Below, piece after piece: positions 1-11,259 of a stretch of 64,000 nt of DNA. Location of the stretch: NCBI GenBank assembly GCA_949751835.1, contig CATKHK010000052.1:124001-188000 (forward strand). Direction: 5' to 3'. Within the stretch, counting starts at the first letter, position 1, and each line of letters opens with the position of its first letter. A model generated the notes under the pieces. It had not been told where the DNA came from. It searched no databases and was given only the letters and a program-made list of their open reading frames with translations. The DNA is from Blepharisma japonicum. Its lineage: Eukaryota; Ciliophora; Heterotrichea; Heterotrichida; Blepharismidae. The position numbers and the translations under genes are program-made.

Positions 1-34
1 GCGTGCAAATTCAACTTCTCCAGACCTAGGGAAA

Positions 35-1501
35 ATGTCTGATTTCTTCGGCTCATACTCTAGCTCTTATACTCCTAAAGAAAATTTCTTATTTGAAACT
101 AACAGCAAAGGAAATCATGCCCCAACAATCAACCCACGCTCAAAAGCTCTTGCAAATAAGCGACAAAGCCAAGGAAGTGTATATGATCGGCTTTATAGGC
201 AAGGAGCCAAGCCTTCAAAATCTGTGCTTTCTAACAACACGACCACTGCAATGACGAAATCTAAAACTCAAAGCAATATCAACTATGGAGAATGGCTGTA
301 TATAAAAGGACTTAAGCAAAAAGAAGCGTTGTTGAAGAATGGAGAAGCAAAAAGACAAGAAAATGAAAGCAAAGAGCTGATGAGTTATAGTTTTAAGCCA
401 CAAATAAACAAGTTTTCAAGCTTGCTTTCTCCAAGAAACTATGAGAAAACTGAAGATTTGCTTAATAGAAAAGCAGAGGAGTATAAAGAAAGGCTAGCTG
501 ATTTAAAAGCAAAAGTAGAAGTTGACGAAATGAAGGAATGCACCTTTACACCAGCTATTAAAGAAACATCATGGAATAGATCCAGAACTAGCACTAAGCC
601 TATTCATGAAGAGTTATTTTCACAAGCCATCAGAAAAAAAGAAAAGCAAATTGAGCTGGAAGAAGAAAGCATTAAACAGTACTCCTTTAGACCCGACATC
701 CATGTAGAAAAAAAAGAAGTAGAAAGCACTGATGAGTTTATTGAAAGGCTTGTAAATTCGAAGAAAAAGGTAGAAGAAGAGCTAGAAGTCATGAGAATCC
801 ATCAGCAACAGCCTACACATGATGAAAGCACTGGGCAAAGACTGTTCCACCCACAAACTTATAGCAAAACTAACAGAAATGATCTGCCTATATGGGAACA
901 TTTATATTCTTTAAAAGACGAAAAGCAAAAGAAAATTGATGAGGTTGCGGCCGAAACCCAAACTTTTTGGAATGCCACAGCAGCTGCCCAAAAAGCAAGT
1001 GCCGCATCCCAAAAAATTTTTAAGGATTTCAGAATCAAACAATACCAAAAACTCTTCTCTACCCTTGATTCTGACAATGACGGGAAAATCTCATCCCAAG
1101 AAATCAATATAGATGAGCTTGATGGCAAAAACCTGGCCATTTTAACCCCAATTTTCACTGAAATAGAAAACTCCGAAGTGCCTATGGAATTTAACGAATT
1201 CGCTGAAAAATTGGAAGATCTTTGCAATACTCTTACTGTTGAAGAAAGAGCTCATCTTCTTAAAAGAGAAACCATTGCAGAAATTAAGCAGCAAGAAACA
1301 AGCCAAGAAGCTCCAGTGCTTATTAGTGAAAAGTCTATTAAACTTGCAGAAAAATCAAGGTCATCATTGCCAGAAGACATCTATGAGCGTTCTGTTATGA
1401 CAACTAAACTAAATCAATTGAAACTGGCTAAGCAAAAAGAAATGAAGGAGCACCAAGAACTGCAAAGCTGCACATTTCGGCCATCGTTAAAATCAAAATA
1501 A
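35..1501 (+). CDS. EF-hand coiled-coil protein with F-x-P repeats
   Basis: 488 residues, ending in TAA. A canonical EF-hand calcium loop lies near residue 350 (DSDNDGKISSQE, with D, D, D, G, I and E at the right positions). Charged, coiled-coil-prone segments are interrupted by a recurring short motif: SFKPQI, TFTPAI, SFRPDI, LFHPQT and, at the C-terminus, TFRPSL. Protist cytoskeletal or ciliary proteins often show such F-x-P repeats beside EF-hands, so a calcium-responsive cytoskeletal role is inferred. The frame is open upstream to the window edge, so the ATG at 35 is the first visible start and the protein could be longer at its N-terminus. The next gene starts 33 bp downstream on the same strand. 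Confidence 0.85.
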   Translation: MSDFFGSYSSSYTPKENFLFETNSKGNHAPTINPRSKALANKRQSQGSVYDRLYRQGAKPSKSVLSNNTTTAMTKSKTQSNINYGEWLYIKGLKQKEALLKNGEAKRQENESKELMSYSFKPQINKFSSLLSPRNYEKTEDLLNRKAEEYKERLADLKAKVEVDEMKECTFTPAIKETSWNRSRTSTKPIHEELFSQAIRKKEKQIELEEESIKQYSFRPDIHVEKKEVESTDEFIERLVNSKKKVEEELEVMRIHQQQPTHDESTGQRLFHPQTYSKTNRNDLPIWEHLYSLKDEKQKKIDEVAAETQTFWNATAAAQKASAASQKIFKDFRIKQYQKLFSTLDSDNDGKISSQEINIDELDGKNLAILTPIFTEIENSEVPMEFNEFAEKLEDLCNTLTVEERAHLLKRETIAEIKQQETSQEAPVLISEKSIKLAEKSRSSLPEDIYERSVMTTKLNQLKLAKQKEMKEHQELQSCTFRPSLKSK

Positions 1502-1534
1502 ATTTAATATAAATTTACTTCATATAAATAAGTT

Positions 1535-3145
1535 ATGAAAATCAAAGTTCATATAAAGGAACAAGTTTATGAAGTCAACTGTGGATCAGGCATTCAAGAT
1601 CTGGCATGGCTCGCCTTAAGTGCTGCATTCCTGTATGGAAAAGAAGCTTATCCTAAAGGCCAATACATTCCTACTTATCTCTGCAACGTTGATGGAGCAG
1701 CTCATCATCCTCGATGGCGCATCAATATTGCCCTGCATGACGGTGACGAAGTCTTTGTAACCCTCAGAGACCTTACTCAACCTCCAAATCCTAAGTACAT
1801 AGAATGATATGACCAAGCTTTCGGTAGTCAAAGGAACATAATGAGCTGCAAGTTTCTTTTCAGGCCAACTAAAACTGACTTCACAATTTCCAATCGGCAG
1901 CATTCAATTGTGCTTGTGAAATTCACTTATACCATCTTCAAAGAACTCGAAAAAGAATTCAGTGAAGAGGTTCAAGGAAATAGAGAAGTCGAGCTTTACC
2001 CAGTAGATATGGCAAGAAAAGAATTCAGAGGTGAGCTTAACTTACCGTTTGGGGAGGTCAAAATCATGAAAGTTTGTGAGATTTCTCCACAGAGAGAAAA
2101 TGAAAATTCTGAGCCTAGAGAGCTGGGGAATGATGAAAAAATAAATGTATCAGTTGGGTTGTTCCCAGACCCATGGAGCAAGAAAAAGCACAAAGAAGCT
2201 ATGATACAAGAAGAACAAGAGCAGAGAAAAAAAGAAGAAGAAGCCCTAAAAAAAGCCCAGGAGCAGCTGCAACAAGAAGAAACTCAGCCAAACATCCCAG
2301 TGAAGACTTTATATGACGTATGGCCAGATGCCCCTGCATCTCTTGCAGCTCATTTTCCTCTATTATACGACGTGTTTACATTGTACACTTATTTTCACCT
2401 GCCTGACGAAGAGATGATTTCCGCTCATGATTTTTTCCACATTCTGAGGACTTTTGATTTAATAACTGATTCTGACGAAATTGTTCAGACTGTAATAGAG
2501 TTCGGTGACGATTTAGATAATGCAATGACTGATGTTTTAGCTCCTACTATCAGTCTCCAAATGTTTTTATTGCTTTTAGTTAGGTTTTCTGAATTCAAGC
2601 ACCCAGAAGATACAGGCTATATAACTGTAATTGAAACTATTGCTAAAAGTAAAGCAGTCTGGCTACAAGATTACGTAAAATCAGAGCTCCTTAAACCAGA
2701 AATTTTTGAACTTTTTATGGAAAATGCTGATTTTCTTGTGACCAAGTATATGGCCAAAGCGACACCTTCACAGGGAATTAGAATTGAGCTGAAAGTTCAG
2801 GACTTTATAAACTTGATTATGGAGTCTGAGCAGCTAGCAGAAGTCATTACCAAAGAAAATCTTCAACAGCTCTGTGAGGACACCTTATTTTTTTCAAGCG
2901 CCAAAGACTCACAAATGTTATTCCCTGATTTTCTTGAGACCCTTGTAAGACTTGCACAAACTGTTCCTTTTAATGAAGAAGAAATCGAGCAAGCTTTAGC
3001 AAATCAACCAGAAACTGTAGTTCTTGCTGAAAAATTACATTCAGTAATTAGAATATTGTGTGGTCCTGGGACAAGAACTCCTTCTATAAGCAGTAGAGGT
3101 AACAGCAGAGGAAAACCACAGCAAAATGCCGCTGAAAAACTCTAA
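1535..3145 (+). CDS. Protein with ubiquitin-like N-terminus and helical C-terminal domain
   Basis: 536 residues if the TGA at 1805-1807 is read as Trp; the frame continues unbroken through it. The first 95 residues (MKIKVHIKEQVYEV..., ending in HDGDEVFVTLRDL) have the alternating pattern of a ubiquitin-like beta-grasp fold. Residues about 200-250 are a Glu/Lys/Gln-rich coiled coil. The C-terminal half is helical, with pieces such as ISAHDFFHILR and LFPDFLETLVRLA that resemble degenerate EF-hand pairs seen in ciliary proteins. No catalytic motif is visible and I do not recognise a named family. Treating the TGA as a stop would leave a 90-residue fragment and a 434-residue orphan in the same frame, which argues for one gene. 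Confidence 0.82.
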
Positions 3146-3246
3146 GTAATTTAAATTATAAAATAAAAAACCAAGGAGAAAACTGACTATAAAAAAAGTC
3201 TCCATTTCTTTTTTCTCATTCAAACCAATTCATAAATTCAATAAAG

Positions 3247-3921
3247 ATGCATGACGAACGTGGAGACAGTTTAATCAACTCCTTTGACTTCTCAGCTATC
3301 GAAGAGATGGACCCCAGCCTCAGCGAAGGCCACCATGTAGCATATGACCGAGAAGTCCCATTCGAGCTCAGAATTCAAGAGTCAGGAAGCGGCCCTCAAG
3401 AAGTCGGGACCCTCGAAGCCATCAAAGTAAAGCTCCTGGTCCTCGGCGACAACAACAACCCTCAGCACGTAAAAGTCGAGCTTACAAGTGAGAACGACCT
3501 TTTCTTCCACTATATCCACGCTTTAGACGAAGCCAGCTTCCAACAACTGCAGCAATCCCAAAAACTGATGATCGACTTCTCAGAGCTCCCTACAATCATG
3601 ATAAGGATGCTGAACTCTTGCATCAAGGAGCCTCACAACTTCTTGGCCGTCTTCATTATGCATAGAGATGGCCGCGCTCGTCTTGACTTCATCCAGAACA
3701 TGGAGTACAAGTTCATTGAGCTCCTTTCCTTAGACTTCTTAGCCAGCACTGAAGAAATGGTCCGCCAGCAGATTACTTATCGCTATAACGCGGTTAAAAG
3801 CAAGCTCGCTATTGTCCAAGCTCGTCTGCAAGATGTGAACGCTGCGATTAAAGTGAAAAACCCTTCGTTATTGTTGCAGCTGCAGAGACAGCCAAAGAAG
3901 GGTCTTCAAAATCAGAGTTAA
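3247..3921 (+). CDS. SAS6L: SAS6-like protein (SAS6L), N-terminal SAS-6 head domain
   Basis: 224 residues. The body matches the globular head of the centriole cartwheel protein SAS-6: VELTSENDLFFHYIHALDEA and LMIDFSELPTIMIRML correspond to the conserved LTDDxDPFFLY...DFxxFPxxFIDLL stretch. DFIQNMEYKFIELLSLDF matches the phrase typical of the SAS6-like subfamily. Only about 50 residues follow the head, so the long SAS-6 coiled coil is missing, as in SAS6L of apicomplexans and kinetoplastids. Those proteins sit at the flagellar basal plate or apical complex rather than in the cartwheel. A basal-body or axoneme-base location is therefore inferred. Codon use is richer in GC than in neighbouring genes, which suggests high expression. 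Confidence 0.82.
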   Translation: MHDERGDSLINSFDFSAIEEMDPSLSEGHHVAYDREVPFELRIQESGSGPQEVGTLEAIKVKLLVLGDNNNPQHVKVELTSENDLFFHYIHALDEASFQQLQQSQKLMIDFSELPTIMIRMLNSCIKEPHNFLAVFIMHRDGRARLDFIQNMEYKFIELLSLDFLASTEEMVRQQITYRYNAVKSKLAIVQARLQDVNAAIKVKNPSLLLQLQRQPKKGLQNQS

Positions 3922-3959
3922 GATAAATTAAGTTACTTTGGTTATTAAGGAATAATAAA

Positions 3960-4208
3960 ATGGAGGATGAAGAGATAAAGAAGCATGTGAATAGTGATTG
4001 CTATGAAGACTTTGATGAGGATGAGAAGGAATGTGAGGAAAAGGAAGAAGAAGGAAAAAATGAGTTTTCGATTGACCATCTGGTAAAAATTGTGAAAAAT
4101 ATGATGTATCCAGCACTTTTTCTGTATGCCTCAACTTCTTTGGGACCGAAACTAGGAGCATGGGCTGCAAGAAGAATGGGGTATATAGTGAATAGCAAGC
4201 TGGTTTAA
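3960..4208 (+). CDS. Small acidic protein with a hydrophobic C-terminal segment
   Basis: 82 residues, starting 38 bp after the SAS6-like gene in an A-rich start context. Residues 1-35 are almost all Glu, Asp and Lys; residues about 42-65 (IVKNMMYPALFLYASTSLG) are hydrophobic enough for a short membrane segment or amphipathic helix, followed by a basic tail. Not recognised. An overlapping reverse-strand frame exists (3928-4170) but reads as the complement of the acidic stretch, so the + frame is preferred. Confidence 0.5.
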   Translation: MEDEEIKKHVNSDCYEDFDEDEKECEEKEEEGKNEFSIDHLVKIVKNMMYPALFLYASTSLGPKLGAWAARRMGYIVNSKLV

Positions 4209-4799
4209 ATAGGTAATCTTTTACTTATTAACAGTTTATTTTGTTTTATCTTACTTTTATTAGATTTTAATTTGATCTATTAATGCAGAACTATATTTAA
4301 TTCAGAAATATATTTTTTAAGGTGGCATGTAATTTATTGAAGACTTTATTTTGACTATAAATTATGTAAATTCATTAAATTCACAAATAATTTCTAATAA
4401 TTTCTCTTCACATGGTCAAGCCTTGATTGGATTTACTGAAATAATTCTTCGTTTGATGGATCATCATGGTGAGCTTTCCAATACTTACTAAAGAAATTTA
4501 AAATTTTTTTTTAGTTTTCCATGCTTTGAATCCAATTTTAACAATTTCTTCTATTGATTATTCATGTGGCTTTAAAAATAAAATCTAATATTAGTCTTAT
4601 TGCGCAGTTTTAAATATGCAGCTTGGAGGCATAATCAGCGCCAATATACACTTTGACTCAAAGCACCCTTGTCCTGCATATAAATTCATCATAGTTATTG
4701 ATTTATTGAAATTTAATTATATTTAATTACCAGCATCATATCATGTTTATTTACTAAATATTTATAAACGATAAAAACCTTGTTTTGAGATAATTTAAT
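4209..4799. other. Intergenic region, 3' ends of two convergent genes
   Basis: About 590 bp of AT-rich DNA between convergent genes. No coding frame survives with TGA read as Trp. A less AT-rich patch near 4615-4675 stands out from its surroundings but has no feature I can name. Confidence 0.5.
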
Positions 4800-6764
4800 T
4801 TAAAGAAATTCAGTCAATCTTTTTGTATTCAGATTAAACTTGCAATGTTTGATGGTTTCAAAGATCGTGAATCCAATATATATTGCTCCTTTGTTGTATG
4901 CACAATACACTTGATCAGGATTAAAATTGATTGGTGAATCTGCAATCCGTCTCCAATTTGTGTCGCTCCCAATTTCACTTTCATAGATTGATCCTAAGTT
5001 GCATTCAATTAAATACAACTTCTCTGCATTTATTAAGATCTTTCTTTTTTGTTTTGCAAATTCATAGGGAATTGTATTGAAAGAGTTGTTATTAATTGAA
5101 TATCGTAAAAGATTTCCATAATTGTACCCAGAAATCAAAATGTCCTGATGAAATATTATAGAATTGCAGCGCCAATCACTTTCTGGCAGAGGAGCCAATC
5201 TAATTCATTGATTTCCCTCTAAATCAAATCTAAGAGATAAATTCAAATAACTACAATTGTCTATCCCTCCAAAGCAATATATATTTTTGTTGAAATATAT
5301 AGCTGATGAAAGTCTACAAGCGAATCAGGATGGAAGATTTTGGACTTCTCCATTTGCGCCAATTATCAACGCAATCCCATTAGCTGGATATGCACCAAAA
5401 CAAAATAGCTTACCATTTGGAAGTTGGGCTATGCATGTGCCATTGTTTAGCTGATTTAGAGTTTCAAAAACTATGGCTTCTGCACTTTCATTTTCAGTAT
5501 TGCAAACCAATAAATTAGTTCTATTATCTTTTTCTTGAAGGCTATAAATTGATGTTTTTTGGTGATAAATTCTAGTATAGTCTTGATAAGCCTGCATAAG
5601 CAAATGATCCTGAACACTATTATATGAAGAGCAAGTCCTTCGGAACTCTTGCTCTAACTCCGGAGCATTCGGCCTATTAAAAATTTCAGAACTTTTGTCT
5701 CTTAATTTTTTTAAAGTCATTGAATTTAAAATATTTTGGCTAAGAGTTTCTTCTGCTGTTTTAAGTTTGCGATTTATTTCTTCAATTATGCTACCCAATC
5801 GAGTTATTTCTGCTTTTTGCGATTCAATTTCCTCTTTTTGCATCTTATTATCATTTTGGCATTTAGACAGCCTTTTTTTAAGTACTTTATTTTTTTCCCA
5901 TTCTTTATTTAGTAGAATTTGGATAACAGCTGCATTCATAACTGATGTTTGTGGAATTTTAATCCCTAAACTTTGAGCTTTCTGGACTATAAATTCTTTA
6001 GATAATATATCAAGAATTGTTGGCCTTTCTCCCCTTTGTTTCCTTAAACACCAGTCAACTATGTATTTTAGTTCATCAGAGTATTGACTTCTTATTGGTT
6101 TGTGTGGCTCATTTATTATTTTGTTCGGATTGGAATCAAAAGGATGCTCAAGATTACACAGAAAATACAAAATGCATCCAATTCCCCAAACGTCACTCTC
6201 TTGTGTTTGGATATCTCCACTATGTGTCCTAGGAGAATAATAAGCTGGGACTCCCTGAACAGTTTTTGTTGGTAGCAAGCGAGAAATCCCAAAATCAGCT
6301 ATTTTAATGTCATTATTTTCATCTAAAAGGATATTTTGCGGATGAAGATCTCGATGAATAAATCTGTTGTAATGTAAAGATTCGAGCCCAATGCAAATTT
6401 GTATAAAATATTTTCAGATTTCGTCTTCTTTGAATTCTTCATTGTCATGTATTTTGTCACATATTGCTTTAAGCAAATCACCATTTCTGCAATAATCAAT
6501 TATCATAAAGAACTTATCACCATCCACATAAAAGCATTCTAGTTGAAGCTTATATGGATTAACCCAAGAAAGCACTTGTAACTCGGTTTCGATGTCTTTC
6601 CAGCTCGATGCTGTCCTAACTACAGCCTTCATTGCGTATATTTTTCCGTTACCTATATAAAAGTTACTTTTCTTTATAACTTTATAGACCGTTCCGTAAG
6701 AACCTCCATTAATGTAATCCTCTACTTCAAAATCGTTTGTTAATTCTATTGGGAAAGCTGGCAT
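4800..6764 (-). CDS. Protein kinase with coiled coil and C-terminal kelch-like repeats
   Basis: 654 residues in a single frame when TGA codons (for example at 6414-6416 and 5325-5327) are read as Trp. Kinase domain: glycine loop GGSYGTV at 20-26, catalytic Lys 46 in AMKAV, HRDLHPQN at 137-144 and DFG at 157-159, so all catalytic residues are present. The His in place of the usual Lys in HRDLKP recalls TKL-like kinases. Residues about 290-360 form a coiled coil. The C-terminal third contains kelch-like units (IYCFGGIDN followed by a Trp about 20 residues later, then further Trp-Arg blades ending near NKGAIYIGF). Kelch propellers bind protein partners, so a scaffolded or substrate-tethered kinase is inferred. 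The stop at 4800 is TAA. Confidence 0.85.
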
Positions 6765-7535
6765 TTTTTTTATCTATCGAAAATTATGGCTCAGTTTATA
6801 TCAGAAATTTAGATAATCTTGTATATGCATTTTGTATTTCAATTTGATTTTTATTGAGATTATGATGACTGCTAGTCTAATTTTTTTTTAGTTTTCTTAT
6901 CAATAATTTTTGCAAACTTATTCAAAGATTTTTGGTACTCCTTATTTATCCTTAATTATTGCTAAGGCTATCAATTCTTCAGAAATTTATTTTGTGGGTT
7001 CCCTCAAAGATCATTAATAATTTTTTTAATTTTAGCTATTTGTTTATGTTCAGAGGGGCTAAAACAGCAAAATTAAAAATATTATAAAATTTGATAATTA
7101 TTAGTGTCATGCATTTATGGATTGCAATTTTAGTAGATAAATTTTATAATCTAAGCCTTTCTTATTTTTTTATTAACGAGCACCAATATCCTGACAAAGA
7201 GAGTGATTTTATATTCAAAATCAAAAGTACAGAGAAAACCATATAATGGCTTTTATATGCCAATAAAATAATTAAGATTTTTAATCATATATAAATTTCT
7301 GGCATCTTGTTTTGAATTTTCTCATAATGAAATCTAAATTCAAATTAAATATTCAATCTTTTAAAAATAGACGATATCTGATAGCCATTCCAAAATTTAT
7401 AGACTCAGCAACAGAATAAAAAGAGCATACAAATCTTCACAAACCTTAAGTATTTATGCTTATTTCAAAAAATATTAATTCTTAATATACTAATCTTGAT
7501 TTCCTAGAAGATGGCGAAGATAATTAGTTATTTAT
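6765..7535. other. Intergenic region between divergent genes
   Basis: About 770 bp, strongly AT-rich, between the kinase-kelch gene (-) and a coiled-coil gene (+). It must hold both promoters. No frame, repeat or RNA-like structure was seen. Confidence 0.5.
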
Positions 7536-8474
7536 ATGCATATGATGTTTGGAAGAAAGCACCAGTCAAAAACAGTTCCTGACGACTATCCTGATGACTC
7601 CCTGCCAGTCCTTTCTCCAACCTTTGCTCAAGAAGTTCTCGATTTAGAAGGTGAGCTCGATTTTTGTGTTAGTTTTCCTATGATTCAAAGACTTTTAGCC
7701 CTATATTCCCAAGCTATAGAACAATTAGAATCTATTAAAGACCCAAGATATTTACATTACCAAGACCGCATGCAGAAATTTCTTGCAAGAGAAGAAGTCT
7801 TAAAAGTAATAAAAGATTATCAAAATCCACAAAAGCCATTAAGATCCAGCCTCACTCCTACACCTGAATCTGTTCGTGACACTTATAGGAAACGTGCTGA
7901 AGAGAAACAAAAAATTAAGGCAAAGTTGCTTAACTCCCCTCCCAATAAAGACATAACGATAGAAAGAAATGCTGAAAAAGCTATTTTATCTCACACAACT
8001 GAAAGTAGCTCAGCAAGCAAAAGAATACAGGAAAACTTACAATCACAGGCTGAAAATTTGAATTCAAGGCTTAGAGAAAGAGTTAATCAGCGCTCAGCTT
8101 CTATAGATCGACGAGATTTTCGATCAAATACCTTTTCTGCAGGATCTTTAGGATTAAAGAAATTCCTTGAAGAAAGTGATAAAAGTGGAGGCGCCCCTAA
8201 AAAGTCAAATATAGAGCTATTTGAAGAAGAGGTAGAAAAAGTCATGGAAAAATATATAGAAGAAAAAATTAATGTAAAAAGAAAACTTACTGAAAGCTAT
8301 CAAGAACAAATCATAGAAATCCAAAGTATGGGCGAATCGTTGCTGATTGGCTCACTTATAAAGACCATGAATGATACATTAGGAGAAGAAATAGAAAACG
8401 CTGTACAAGAGATAGAAAAGAGGAGAAAAGAAGAAATATCTGCTATAAGGCAACGATATTTGTCGAATTCGTAA
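7536..8474 (+). CDS. Coiled-coil protein, unrecognised
   Basis: 312 residues, no internal TGA. The start is uncertain by two codons because ATG occurs at 7536, 7542 and 7545 in the same frame. The N-terminal third is mixed; residues about 110-150 are basic; the last 70 residues (from IELFEEEVEKVMEKY) form an amphipathic coiled coil with a basic end. No enzymatic motif. A structural or cytoskeletal role is only a guess. The convergent neighbour stops 11 bp away. Confidence 0.8.
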   Translation: MHMMFGRKHQSKTVPDDYPDDSLPVLSPTFAQEVLDLEGELDFCVSFPMIQRLLALYSQAIEQLESIKDPRYLHYQDRMQKFLAREEVLKVIKDYQNPQKPLRSSLTPTPESVRDTYRKRAEEKQKIKAKLLNSPPNKDITIERNAEKAILSHTTESSSASKRIQENLQSQAENLNSRLRERVNQRSASIDRRDFRSNTFSAGSLGLKKFLEESDKSGGAPKKSNIELFEEEVEKVMEKYIEEKINVKRKLTESYQEQIIEIQSMGESLLIGSLIKTMNDTLGEEIENAVQEIEKRRKEEISAIRQRYLSNS

Positions 8475-8485
8475 TGTAATTAATA

Positions 8486-9499
8486 CTAATTATGACCTTT
8501 AACAGAGGCTAGTGCAGTTTTCATTATCAAAGAATAGTTATCAGGTAAATCATTGGGACTGAGATTTGGAGCAATCATGCCGGGGATGTCTGCTTTTGTG
8601 ATAGGGCTGAATCGAGCTCTCTCTTGGGCTTGACAAAGCTCGGTGAAGTTAATTATAGGGGTGGAAGTGCCTATGAAGGGAAAAAAGGCTGTTATGAACA
8701 TAACGCTCTGAAATTCATCAGACATTAAAATATCAAGCCCTTCATTATATTCTTTTGACTGTGAAAATCGCTCAAGTAGCGTCATCGCAGCTGTTTTTTC
8801 ATTTTTCACATTTTCTAATGCTGCTTTACAGCTCGAAATTGCTTCTTCCATATCAACTCCTTTCATGACCCTAAAAAGTTCAATCGACAGATGTATAAGA
8901 CAATACAAATTTGACAGCCCAGTGCTATTTATTTTACTTCTTCTTCCTTTTATTATAGAATTAAATTGTGTTGTAAGGATTTCTAGATACTGCTCAGCTT
9001 CTTTAAATCTCTCAATTCTGCATAACACTAAAAACGCTATAGAAGCATGCGCAAGCATTATATCTCCTGTGTGTAGCACCGTTGTCCTTCTTTTCATATC
9101 TTTAATTTCAAGTATAAGGCTTTCAGCATCATAAAGAAATTTTAAACTGCCTGTGTAGTCATCAATTCTATGTAAAAAATAGCCAAGATTGCAATAGACG
9201 AGGACTCTGCCATGTCAAATTCTATCTAATGAGTTTCCTTCAAAAAACATACAGACATCAGTTTCAGCTGCTTTTAAAAGAATATAGAGAGCTGCGTGTA
9301 ATAAATCAAACTGTAAAAAAATGATAGATACAGAGTTGCACATTGTTAACATTTGACGGAAAGTTTTTGATATTTCGTTGCTACGATAGCCGAGCAAGTG
9401 GGCTATTCGCTTGGTTTTGGCGTCTAAAGCTTCGATTTTTTGTAACACTTGTGGGATACTAAGGATTTGCTTTTTGGATTTTCCTTTGAGAATTCTCAT
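8486..9499 (-). CDS. Helical repeat (TPR-like) protein
   Basis: 337 residues with one TGA read as Trp near 9213. Starts at an ATG just inside a short AT-rich spacer. From residue about 95 the sequence runs in paired helices of TPR spacing (VYCNLGYFLHRIDDYTGSL and MLAHASIAFLVLCRIERF with the following EAEQYLEIL), typical of tetratricopeptide-like folds that bind peptides. The C-terminal 80 residues are less regular. No catalytic residues. The product is a probable adaptor of unknown partner. Confidence 0.75.
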
Positions 9500-9524
9500 T
9501 ATTAATTGAATTTTAATATAAGCA

Positions 9525-10784
9525 TTAATTTATATCATCTCCTGGCAGTACTAATGATAAAACAACTGTAATATCATCTTTCTTTCCACCATTCCATTCT
9601 TGCCCCATTTTCCTCTTAACTTCATCCCCAAAAGGAGTGTTCGACCCTCCAATTGACTTCATCTTTGCCAAATTCGCAATATTATTTGCAACTTCTTCTG
9701 GGTTAATTTCCCCTGTGTGATAGCATCTTTCTACTTCACTCAAAATTTCTTCACTATACAAGTTATCTCATACTCCATCAGAGCCCATAATAACGATATC
9801 CCCGATTTCTACACTGATCATATAATCATCTGCATCATTAATATGATCACTAATTTCATTTTTTGCTTTTTTCTGATCCTGTTCTCACTTCATCTGCTTT
9901 GCCGAAAATTTCCTTGACAGCTGAAAAGGGGTGTTAAACGAATGCTGCTTAGCAGACGTTTGAAACAAGATTTTCCCCTTATTGTTAGTGAACCGAATTA
10001 TCATCAATCCACTGTCCCCTAAATTTGAAATATGCAGCCTTCTCCCATAAATTGACGCCAAAAGATAAGTTGTGCTTCCTCCGCTCATGACCTGGGAATA
10101 CGCTTTACTGACTATTTCTTTGCACAATTTTCTGGCATTGAAAGCTTTTTCTGATATATTTAAATCATTTAAATCGATATTTTGAGCGTATTCTTTACAA
10201 TAACTCATCAGTTCGCTCGCAAAGTCGGCGCTAGAAATCCCAAAATCACATAGACAGCCTCCTACTCCGTCAGCGACTCCAATTACTGAAGGGGTTATAA
10301 AATAAGCGTCTTCATTAAAATCAGGATGTTTCCCAATGCTGCATCCTCCGCTTTTGAACCGAAATGCAGAGCATTTCGGCATGCTCTTTTTAATCGGCCT
10401 GTATATTTCAGTATGGTGAGTGTTGAGCCTCGGGATATAATTCACCAAAATTCCTGATTTGTTAAGCCTTTTAGGGAAATCGTCAATAAGGAATTTAAAA
10501 TCTTTTTTGACGAGGAGAAATTCAACCTCTGGTGCAAGTCACAGCTCAATGAAAAAGTCTTTTTGTGAGAGTGAATAAGTCATCGGGATGCGATCTTCCC
10601 ATGGCATCTTTGAAAAAGTCCCTATAATATAGACTGGCTCAAGGGACCATCCACGTCGAGCTGTTATTCGGTGAAGGAACCTTTCTTGGGCTTTTTGGAG
10701 TTTTGAGTGAAATATTCTTAGACTTCTTTGAATTTTGCTAATAGAAAATCTGATATGGTCTTTCACCTCATCTAGAGAATCCAT
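9525..10784 (-). CDS. PPTC7-type PP2C phosphatase
   Basis: 419 residues from the first in-frame ATG (10782-10784), with three TGA codons read as Trp, one of them in the motif GSDGVWD. The catalytic domain carries PP2C metal-binding motifs: NEDAY, GVADGVGG, NLGDSGLMI, FNTPFQLS, GSDGVWDN and, near the end, KKDDITVVLSLV. The spacing and the FNTPFQL phrase match the PTC7/PPTC7 branch, a mitochondrial phosphatase in animals and yeast. Here about 110 residues precede the domain without a clear targeting peptide. The frame stays open and coding-like for about 70 more codons upstream (to about 10988) without an ATG, so the true start may lie further upstream. Confidence 0.88.
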
Positions 10785-11259
10785 TTTAGCTGAGTGAGGA
10801 AAATAAATATCTTTAGTAGTAGTCTTATTATTTTCTTTAGGTGAATAAAGAAAATAAGCATCAGAGAAACGTTTATTACCATAAGATTGGGTAGAGGCTT
10901 GAGCGGATTCTTTTGATTTGTTTTTAGCTTTGAGATTTTTGAAATTTAATTTTTTTCTTGCAAAAATATAATTAAATAATTTTAACAAGACTAATGCTGC
11001 AAATATATTAGCAATGATAGTATTTACTACAAATTTATGCTATATTAATTAATAATAAGCTCCGTCAGAATGATAATATTTTTAAATATATTAATCATGC
11101 ATTTATGATAATATAGATAATTATAATTTTCATATATAAAAAGAGTCACCGCGCACTATTGTTGTTTTCATCAACCAAAAATATCAAAATCCTCTTGTTT
11201 ATACTGTCCTAAAAGAAAGTCATAAATCTCCGAATTACTTTTAAATTTTTATTTGAATT

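Noticed and set aside
3928-4170. Reverse-strand open frame overlapping the small acidic gene.
   Set aside because: Its composition mirrors the acidic repeat of the + frame and it begins and ends inside flanking spacer; the + frame has better context.
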